DNA of 5,128 nucleotides from Desulfotignum sp. (GTDB lineage Bacteria; Desulfobacterota; Desulfobacteria; Desulfobacterales; Desulfobacteraceae), in the NCBI GenBank assembly GCA_011390235.1, contig JAABSS010000094.1, forward strand, positions 1-5,128, written 5' to 3'. Made by a program: the position numbers and the translations under genes. The notes under the pieces are model-generated. The model was not told the DNA's origin. It worked only from the letters and a program-made list of their open reading frames with translations, and made no database searches. This document shows, in pieces, positions 1 to 4,806 of this stretch (the stretch's first letter is position 1; every line of letters starts with the position of its first letter).

Positions 1-340
1 CATTGAAAATCTGGTTTTTTTTGTTGCCAAGCCCGTAAATGGTTTCCCTGTCCGGACCGTCTGACGGATTTCCCCGGGGCAGGTCGATCCCTCTGGATTT
101 GAGAAACGATTCTACCCCGTCATAGCGGGGTTTCCCATCTACATAAGTGCGGTATTCTTTGTCTGCGTCAAAAGGAATATATTCCTGGTTTTCACGGGCT
201 GCCCGGTTTTCCAGATAGCTGTCAAAAAGGGTTTTCCACGCTTTTGCATGTACCTTTGCCGTCTGGGTGATCACACCATCCAGGTCAAAAATAACCCCAT
301 CGCATGTTTCTGTTGAGAGCACAAAATCTGTTTGATTCAT
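1..340 (-). CDS. HAD-superfamily beta-phosphoglucomutase-like protein (partial, N-terminal 113 residues)
   Basis: This is the N-terminus of a HAD-superfamily phosphotransferase; the gene continues past the left edge. HAD motif I is intact as DLDGV at residues 19-23, with Asp19 as expected nucleophile and Asp21 as expected acid/base. It is followed by TQTAKVHAKAW (25-35), where beta-phosphoglucomutases have a T-x-T-A-x-x-H-x-x-A-W signature leading into the helical cap. The cap continues with YVDGKPRYDGVESFLKSRGI and GLGNKKN. This long-cap subfamily is, from family knowledge, often encoded beside or fused to GH65 disaccharide phosphorylases, where it interconverts beta-glucose 1-phosphate and glucose 6-phosphate in the cytoplasm. 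The ATG at 340 is supported by an AAAGGA ribosome binding site about 9 nt upstream and by the normal distance to motif I. HAD motifs II-IV lie outside the window, so the exact substrate and catalytic completeness cannot be judged. Confidence 0.88.
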   Translation of the reverse strand, partial: MNQTDFVLSTETCDGVIFDLDGVITQTAKVHAKAWKTLFDSYLENRAARENQEYIPFDADKEYRTYVDGKPRYDGVESFLKSRGIDLPRGNPSDGPDRETIYGLGNKKNQIFN

Positions 341-436
341 CTGTATTTTTCCTTTCGCCTGATACCGGTCTGAGCTGTGTTTGGGTCCGGTAATATTGAA
401 TTTTTCTAAATAGAATAAAGGTACTTTTTTTTTGCC

Positions 437-458
437 GGTTATACAATACACAATAACC
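437..458. promoter_or_regulatory. 22-bp dyad, possible operator in the divergent intergenic region
   Basis: Arms GGTTAT (437-442) and ATAACC (453-458) are exact inverted complements separated by 10 bases. The size and centre-to-centre spacing (about 16 bp) suit a dimeric DNA-binding protein facing one side of the helix. The element overlaps -10-like hexamers on both strands, so it could control either or both divergent genes. That role is inference; no regulator is encoded in the window. Confidence 0.3.
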
Positions 459-561
459 CCCATATTGGAGAACATTTTCTTGTATTTGTCTATTTTTGAT
501 CCATGACCGCCTGTTGGAAAATACACAAACCCGATTCAACTGCATACCGTGACGATAAAAA

Positions 562-579
562 ATGGTGGTTTTTCACCAT
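562..579. promoter_or_regulatory. Small hairpin upstream of the baeRF gene
   Basis: ATGGTG (562-567) and CACCAT (574-579) form a perfect 6-bp stem around a GTTTTT loop. A second ATGGT at 593-597 could pair with the ACCAT arm instead, so two mutually exclusive stems are possible in a plus-strand transcript. There is no clean U-run after either stem, so I do not call a terminator. It may be a leader structure of the baeRF transcript or chance. Confidence 0.25.
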
Positions 580-651
580 ATGATCCTTTTTCATGGTCTG
601 GTAAGGTAACAAAAAATTGGCAACATACCGGATAATAAGGAGAACAGACAG

Positions 652-1818
652 ATGAAACATATAACAACACCCGGTAACATGCATCTGGCGGATGCATTCA
701 ACAAAAATGACCTCGATGCCTTGCTCAAACATGAAAATGCTGCATGCATCTCCATATATATACCTACCCGCAGGAGCGGTAAAGAAAGCCTGCAAAATCA
801 GATCCGTTTTAAGAATATCATGGAAAAGATCAAACCCATCGCTCAGAGCATTGACCTGGGCCCTGCCATGGCGCTGCTGGAAAATGGCAATGCAGCATTC
901 TGGCAGTATCAAAAAGACGGGTTCGCCCTTTTTATGTCACCTGAACTTATGCGTGCCTTTCGGCTTTCCATGGACACGCCCGAAGTGGCAGTGGTGGCAG
1001 ATCAGTTTCACCTGAAACCGGTTTTGCCCCTGGTGGCGTATGACACCACTTTTTTTATCCTTGCCCTCAGTCAGAATGAATGCCGGTTGTATCAGTGCAC
1101 CAGGGAGCATTGTGATGAAATCACACCCGAAAATCTGCCGGACAGCCTGTCCCAGGCACTGCGGTTCGATCTTCAGGAAAAACAGCTCCAGTTTCATACC
1201 GCAAGCCAGACCAGCCAGGCGCCGGGCAGAAAAGCGGCGGCTTTCCATGGCCAGGGCGTGGCTGATGATGAAGATAAAGACCGTATTCTGCGGTATTTTC
1301 AAGCCATTAACAAAGCGTTGACCACCTTTTTGGGTCCGCGTTCGGATCTGCTGATCCTGGCGGGTGTGGACTATCTCCACGCCCTGTATCGATCCGCCAA
1401 CACCTATCCTCACCTTGTAAAAGAAGGGATCACGGGAAATCCGGAAAATATGTCGGCACAGGACCTGCAAAAAGCGGCCTGGGAAATTGTCGCACCGCAC
1501 ACCCGCAAAGACCTGAACCAGGCGTTAAAAACATATCAGGATCTGAAGGGGTCAGGCAAAACCGCCAATGATCTGGCCCATATTCTCCAGCAGGCACCCA
1601 CCGGGCAGGTGAAACACCTGATAGTCGCCCGGGATGTCGACCAATGGGGGCAGTTCAGCTGGGATGACGGACCGGTCTTCCATTCTGAAAAGCAGGCGAA
1701 AGACCAGGATTTGCTCAATGTGGCCGCATGCCATGCACTCAGAAACGGTGCGTCTGTATTTCCGGTGCCTTTGAAAGAGATGCCCGATGATTCGCCGGTG
1801 GCGGCTGTTTTTTATTAA
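652..1818 (+). CDS. baeRF-family protein (bacterial relative of archaeo-eukaryotic release factor 1)
   Basis: A soluble 388-residue protein with no signal peptide or membrane segment. Its sequence fits the bacterial archaeo-eukaryotic release-factor (baeRF) families, probably family 3 or 7. Recognisable blocks in order are CISIYIPT (32-39), FWQYQKDGFALFMSP (83-97), FHLKPVLPL (119-127), FFILALSQNECRLYQC (134-149), FHGQG (198-202), YFQAINKAL (215-223), LLILAGVDYLHALYR (233-247), NTYPHL (250-255) and a closing PVAAVFY. Length is normal for the family. baeRF proteins are proposed from comparative genomics to act in ribosome rescue or RNA quality control; I know of no established biochemical activity for this type. 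The ATG at 652 has AAGGAG 9 nt upstream, better than the internal ATG at codon 10. The SDR gene follows after 37 bp, suggesting co-transcription. Oddity: the family usually ends in a V/I-F/L-R-Y tail, and here the Arg is absent. Family call is firm; role is not. Confidence 0.82.
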   Translation: MKHITTPGNMHLADAFNKNDLDALLKHENAACISIYIPTRRSGKESLQNQIRFKNIMEKIKPIAQSIDLGPAMALLENGNAAFWQYQKDGFALFMSPELMRAFRLSMDTPEVAVVADQFHLKPVLPLVAYDTTFFILALSQNECRLYQCTREHCDEITPENLPDSLSQALRFDLQEKQLQFHTASQTSQAPGRKAAAFHGQGVADDEDKDRILRYFQAINKALTTFLGPRSDLLILAGVDYLHALYRSANTYPHLVKEGITGNPENMSAQDLQKAAWEIVAPHTRKDLNQALKTYQDLKGSGKTANDLAHILQQAPTGQVKHLIVARDVDQWGQFSWDDGPVFHSEKQAKDQDLLNVAACHALRNGASVFPVPLKEMPDDSPVAAVFY

Positions 1819-1855
1819 CACCCATGCATATAACAAGAGATAGGAGGAAAACACA

Positions 1856-2614
1856 ATGGATCGCTTGAACGCTAAAACCGCATTGATTACGGGCGGTGCC
1901 CGGGGAATCGGCCGGGAAATCTGTAAACTGTTTGCCAGGGAAGGGGCTTATGTGATCGTCACCGACATTATTGATGATGAAGGCGAACAACTGGTTGAAG
2001 AAATCCGCCAAAACCAGGGCCGGGCAGAGTATCAGCATCTGGACACTTCTGATGAAAAAAATGTGGCCGATGTGATCTCGCCGGCTGACAGCATTACCAT
2101 CCTGGTGAACAACGCCGGTATTGCCGGTCCCAACAAACCCACCCATGAGATTGATGCACAGGAATGGGACAACCTGATGAACGTGAATGTCAAAGGGGTG
2201 TTCCTGTGTACCAAATATGCCATTCCCCATATGCAGAAAAACAAGGGCGGCAGTATTATCAATCTTTCTTCCATTTACGGGATTGTCGGTGCACCGGATC
2301 TGCCGGCCTATCATGCATCAAAAGGGGCTGTGCGGTTGATGAGCAAGACAGATGCCTTGATTTATGCAAAACAAGGTATTCGCGTGAATTCCATTCATCC
2401 CGGATATATCTGGACCCCTCTTGTTGAAGAACTGGGCAAAGCCTCTGAAGAAGGGGTGGAAGCCTTTCGAAAAAATCTGGACAGCAAGCATCCTGTCGGC
2501 CACGTTGGAAAGCCTGAGGATATTGCATATGGCGCCCTGTATCTTGCTTCGGAGGAATCCGCATTTGTCACCGGCAGCGAGCTGGTCATTGATGGGGGCT
2601 ATACCGCCCAGTAG
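1856..2614 (+). CDS. Classical short-chain dehydrogenase/reductase (SDR), NAD(H)-type
   Basis: A 252-residue classical SDR with a Rossmann fold and all hallmark motifs. These are the cofactor loop TGGARGIG (12-19), Asp37 at the end of strand 2 (typical of NAD(H) rather than NADP(H) preference), NNAG (85-88), the catalytic tetrad Asn111, Ser139, Tyr152 and Lys156 (YHASK, 152-156), IHPGYIWTP (180-188) and GSELVIDGGY near the C-terminus. It should oxidise an alcohol or reduce a ketone in the cytoplasm. Tetrad numbering and style resemble 3-alpha/20-beta-hydroxysteroid and cyclopentanol dehydrogenases, but substrate cannot be read from sequence. Oddity: the stretch from Asp63 to NNAG is about four residues shorter than usual, and the common G-x-L/I-D before strand 4 is replaced by PADSITILV. 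The ATG at 1856 has a near-perfect AGGAGG 8 nt upstream. It lies 37 bp behind the baeRF gene and is likely read from the same message. Confidence 0.93.
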   Translation: MDRLNAKTALITGGARGIGREICKLFAREGAYVIVTDIIDDEGEQLVEEIRQNQGRAEYQHLDTSDEKNVADVISPADSITILVNNAGIAGPNKPTHEIDAQEWDNLMNVNVKGVFLCTKYAIPHMQKNKGGSIINLSSIYGIVGAPDLPAYHASKGAVRLMSKTDALIYAKQGIRVNSIHPGYIWTPLVEELGKASEEGVEAFRKNLDSKHPVGHVGKPEDIAYGALYLASEESAFVTGSELVIDGGYTAQ

Positions 2615-2643
2615 AGGCGTCTCCAATAGTAAACCCTTTTGCT

Positions 2644-4266
2644 TCACCGGGCTTTTTGTGCGGTCTGCCTTGCCAGCAGTTCATGCTCGCCTGTCAGAAT
2701 GGTCTCGATGATGCTGTCCAGGGACTGATCGGTTCGAACCGGCATGTGCACATCCGCTGACAAATGGTCAAAAGGGGCCATGCGCTTCTTTATGGCGGCA
2801 AAATGGTCCAGCCGTGCGTCAGATACCGTGGATTGGTGTTCCCGGTTTTTCAGCCGGGCCTTGATTTCCTGGTCCGGGCACCGGCATTCAACAAAAATGA
2901 TGTTGGCAGATGTGTCCCGGGCCAGCTGCAGTATATCCTGCCGTTCTTTTTGCCTGCTGCAGGTGGCATCCAGGATCACGGATCTGCCTTTTTCAAGTGC
3001 TGCCTGGGCTGTGACCAGCATTTTGCCATACACAAGCGAGGTGGCATCCGGGCTATACATTCCTTTTTCAAACCCGGTCTTGCCGGATTTGTCAGGCAAC
3101 TTCTCAAACAGGGTTTTGCGGATTTCATCACTGCGGATCCAGGGTATGGAAAACAGTGCTGCCAGTTTTTCTGCCACCGTGCTTTTGCCTGCTGCAATCA
3201 TGCCGCAGGTCACCCAGATGACCGGAAAAGCCGTTTTCAGGGCATACTGATAAGCCAGATCCAGGTATTGTTCCATTTTATGGATATGTTTGGCCTTATT
3301 GGCATCATCGTGTGACGGGATCGTCTCAATCTGCAAATGATACACCTTTACCTGCACCATGGCCCGAAAGCATTTGTAAAAATCAATCACCTGCATCAAA
3401 TCCGGGTCACTGGTCGTTTTTACATACCGGCTGAGCAGAAAAAGGGCGGTCGGCCGGTGGCCGAGAAAATCCATGTCCATGGCCAGAAAAGCCAGATCCG
3501 ATGCCGTGTCCTGGTAACGGAACGCGGGGTTGAATTCAATGCAGTCCAGTATCTGAACGCCCTGATACTGGTAGACATGTTCTGTTTTTAAATCGCCATG
3601 GGTGTCGCAGATATGGTTGTTTTCGATGCGGCGGTCAAATAACTCTTTATGGCGGTCCAGAAACATCCGGGTTGCGGCCTTTATCAGCTGAAGTTTTCTT
3701 TTGCCGGCCCCGGTGTCGGAAAAATCAGGCAGGTGGTTGAAATTATCCTGGCAATTTTGCCAAATGGCGTCAAAAGAACCAAATTGGTCCATCTCCTTTT
3801 TTGTTAATGCAGATGCTGTATAAAAATCAGACAGGGTACGGATCAGACGCTCGATAAATGATTCAGTGACCCGGTTTGATAAAAGCAAGGATTTCAGAGT
3901 GTTTTCATCCGGCAGGCGCCGCATTTTGACGGCGTAGTCCACGACGGTCTGTCCGGATCTGTTTAACCCATATCCGTTTTTATCCCGGGTGATTTTTTCA
4001 ACCCCAAGATAGATGTCTGTGGTGAGACGCTGATTCAACCGGACCTCTTCACAGCAGAATTCATGGCGCTTTTCCAGGGTGCTGAAATCAAGAAATCCCA
4101 GATTGACGGGTTTCTTGACTTTATAGACCAGATCACCGGCAAGAAAGACATCAGAGATGTGTGTCTGCTTGTGTATGATATCGGTCGGCTTGTGGGGATA
4201 AAAGTCAGCAGATGTCATTGCCGCAACCAGTGTGCCATGGTCTTCTGTTTGTTTCCTGGTATCCAT
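2644..4266 (-). CDS. Bifunctional protein: APH-like kinase domain fused to a P-loop (AAA_33-type) kinase domain
   Basis: A 540-residue two-domain protein of the widespread but poorly characterised type pairing an aminoglycoside phosphotransferase-like domain (about 1-335) with a P-loop kinase domain (about 346-530). N-terminal half: FLAGDLVYKVKKPVNLGFLDFS (41-62) carries the likely ATP-site Lys; HGDLKTEHV (223-231) has the catalytic Asp225; DCIEFN (241-246) corresponds to the metal-binding segment; DTASDLAFLAMD follows at 253. C-terminal half: Walker A GMIAAGKST (355-363), RSDEIRK (378-384), ILDAT (431-435) and an Arg-rich lid around 471-475, recalling gluconate kinase-like predicted kinases. 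Both halves look catalytically intact. The name does not imply drug resistance; natural substrates are not established as far as I know. I chose the ATG at 4266 because AAGGA sits 7 nt upstream and the protein then begins where family members do. A TTG at 4401 would add 45 residues of unconvincing sequence. It is convergent with the SDR gene, with stops 29 bp apart. Confidence 0.88.
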   Translation of the reverse strand: MDTRKQTEDHGTLVAAMTSADFYPHKPTDIIHKQTHISDVFLAGDLVYKVKKPVNLGFLDFSTLEKRHEFCCEEVRLNQRLTTDIYLGVEKITRDKNGYGLNRSGQTVVDYAVKMRRLPDENTLKSLLLSNRVTESFIERLIRTLSDFYTASALTKKEMDQFGSFDAIWQNCQDNFNHLPDFSDTGAGKRKLQLIKAATRMFLDRHKELFDRRIENNHICDTHGDLKTEHVYQYQGVQILDCIEFNPAFRYQDTASDLAFLAMDMDFLGHRPTALFLLSRYVKTTSDPDLMQVIDFYKCFRAMVQVKVYHLQIETIPSHDDANKAKHIHKMEQYLDLAYQYALKTAFPVIWVTCGMIAAGKSTVAEKLAALFSIPWIRSDEIRKTLFEKLPDKSGKTGFEKGMYSPDATSLVYGKMLVTAQAALEKGRSVILDATCSRQKERQDILQLARDTSANIIFVECRCPDQEIKARLKNREHQSTVSDARLDHFAAIKKRMAPFDHLSADVHMPVRTDQSLDSIIETILTGEHELLARQTAQKAR

Positions 4267-4273
4267 GCGGTCT

Positions 4274-4278
4274 TCCTT
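4274..4278 (-). promoter_or_regulatory. Ribosome binding site deciding the kinase-fusion start
   Basis: On the minus strand the sequence reads AAGGA, 7 nt before the ATG at 4266. The upstream in-frame candidates at 4314 (ATG), 4335 (ATG) and 4401 (TTG) lack a comparable site. This favours a 540-residue over a 585-residue product. Confidence 0.6.
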
Positions 4279-4318
4279 TTTTAATGTTTCAATGGGTTCC
4301 AATGTATCTGACATCCAC

Positions 4319-4347
4319 GTTATACCGGTAAACATTAATAAAATAAA
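4319..4347 (-). promoter_or_regulatory. Candidate sigma-70-type promoter for the kinase fusion
   Basis: On the minus strand TTTATT (4342-4347) is followed after 17 bases by TATAAC (4319-4324). The -10 matches consensus at five of six positions and the -35 is poor. The inferred transcript start near 4310 would fall downstream of the in-frame starts at 4401, 4335 and 4314 but upstream of the ATG at 4266, agreeing with the chosen start. Confidence 0.35.
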
Positions 4348-4387
4348 TGGGGGATTGTACTCATTTGGAGGTGCATATGATTGCACA

Positions 4388-4402
4388 CTTGATATGATCA
4401 AG
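4388..4402. promoter_or_regulatory. 15-bp perfect dyad, possible operator
   Basis: CTTGAT (4388-4393) and ATCAAG (4397-4402) are exact inverted complements around ATG. It lies about 40 bp upstream of the candidate -35 of the kinase-fusion promoter, a place where an activator or repressor could bind. The assignment is inference from symmetry and position only. Confidence 0.25.
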
Positions 4403-4451
4403 CCTGGTAAAGCCGGTTTTGCAGCAGCACACGGTTACCCACATTTTGCAT

Positions 4452-4479
4452 GAAAACAGTGATTCATATACATGTTTTC
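4452..4479. other. AT-rich stem-loop in the intergenic region
   Basis: GAAAACA (4452-4458) can pair with TGTTTTC (4473-4479), and two more pairs (TG with CA) form if one G is bulged, leaving a 9-nt loop. The stem is A/T-rich with no following U-run, so it is not a convincing terminator. It could equally be a protein-binding dyad. Confidence 0.22.
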
Positions 4480-4643
4480 CCTGATTGCAGAGCGGGTCCG
4501 AAAAAGTGACTATATCCGGAGATTGGGAAATCAGGAATTTGTTTTTCAGACAGTTGATTTGGGATGTAACCAAAGTGGCGGAGCTATGGATAGATCAAAG
4601 AGGCTCAAAAGTCTGCAATCTTGGATATCAGTGCAAAGATTGT

Positions 4644-4673
4644 TTGACGTGACACCGGCAAATGAGAGATAAT
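4644..4673 (+). promoter_or_regulatory. Candidate sigma-70 promoter for glgX
   Basis: TTGACG (4644-4649) and GATAAT (4668-4673) each match consensus at five of six positions and are separated by 18 bases. This is the best promoter-like pair in the window. It predicts a transcript start near 4680 and a leader of about 120 nt. The -10 box is half of a perfect 10-bp palindrome, GATAATTATC (4668-4677), so a bound protein could occlude the polymerase. Confidence 0.6.
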
Positions 4674-4701
4674 TATCCGTCAGAATGATTTCAAAAATCT
4701 G

Positions 4702-4806
4702 ATGAATCTTTACTTGCCCATGATGTGTTTTTTGACCAGAACCTGGACCGCTGCCGTGCAGATCCTGTACAGAGCAGATCCAAACCGATGCAAAGGAATA
4801 CAATGA
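4702..4806 (+). other. Possible 34-codon leader ORF overlapping the glgX start
   Basis: An open frame begins at ATG 4702 and encodes 34 residues starting MNLYLPMMCFLTRTW. It stops at TGA 4804-4806, overlapping the first glgX ATG (4803-4805) in an ATGA arrangement. It lies wholly inside the predicted glgX leader. No Shine-Dalgarno precedes ATG 4702 and no family is recognised, so this may be chance; if translated it could couple to glgX. Confidence 0.15.
4758..4781 (+). repeat. 8-bp direct repeat with 16-bp period in the glgX leader
   Basis: GCAGATCC occurs at 4758-4765 and again at 4774-4781. A CTGTACAG palindrome (4765-4772) fills most of the gap. The repeat ends 11 bp before the glgX ribosome binding site. 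It may be a binding site at DNA or RNA level, or chance. Confidence 0.35.

Larger units (their letters stand above)
341..651. other. Divergent intergenic region between the HAD gene and the baeRF gene
   Basis: These 311 bases separate two divergently transcribed genes. The stretch is AT-rich with no coding region I would defend. It must hold both promoters, but no -35/-10 pair is convincing. On the plus strand, TATACAAT near 441-448 resembles a -10 box without a good -35. On the minus strand, the same dyad contains TATAAC, also without a good -35. Two symmetric elements stand out: a 22-bp dyad at 437-458 and a small hairpin at 562-579. A longer-range pairing, TACCGG (363-368) with CCGGTA (387-392), would lie in the leader of the HAD transcript. 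The baeRF ribosome binding site AAGGAG is at 637-642. Confidence 0.7.
4267..4802. other. Divergent intergenic region between the kinase fusion and glgX
   Basis: These 536 bases hold no gene I can defend. Short frames here show no recognisable family motif and no good ribosome binding site. Read outward, the region contains a weak promoter candidate for the kinase fusion (4319-4347, minus), a 15-bp perfect dyad (4388-4402), a stem with arms at 4452-4458 and 4473-4479, and a strong promoter candidate for glgX (4644-4673, plus). A leader of about 120 nt then carries an 8-bp direct repeat and a 34-codon ORF touching the glgX start. A remnant gene or a small RNA cannot be excluded from sequence alone. 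Confidence 0.6.

Noticed and set aside
490..912. 140-codon minus-strand frame over the intergenic region and the baeRF 5' end
   Set aside because: It is a shadow of the baeRF coding frame with no family features and no good ribosome binding site.
937..1500. 187-codon minus-strand frame inside the baeRF gene
   Set aside because: Fully antisense to a recognised gene; composition is that of a reverse-frame shadow.
1739..2314. 191-codon minus-strand frame antisense to the SDR gene
   Set aside because: The plus strand carries all SDR motifs; the antisense frame has none of its own.
2594..2612. Short GGGC/GCCC stem at the SDR 3' end as a terminator
   Set aside because: Only four base pairs and no U-run on either strand.
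2764..3315. 183-codon plus-strand frame inside the kinase fusion
   Set aside because: Antisense shadow of the P-loop kinase domain, without independent motifs.
4406..4440. GGTAA/TTACC long stem with bulged CCG/CGG pairing, considered as a riboswitch-like element
   Set aside because: It matches no riboswitch consensus I can recall (cyclic di-GMP, SAM and cobalamin considered) and the pairing is short with a long loop.
4472..4672. 66-codon plus-strand frame beginning MFSLIAERV, resembling the FSL...IAERV of GlgX further right
   Set aside because: The resemblance is confined to about eight residues and needs a three-residue gap; sequence before (an in-frame stop) and after does not align, and there is no ribosome binding site. 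Best read as chance rather than a glgX remnant.
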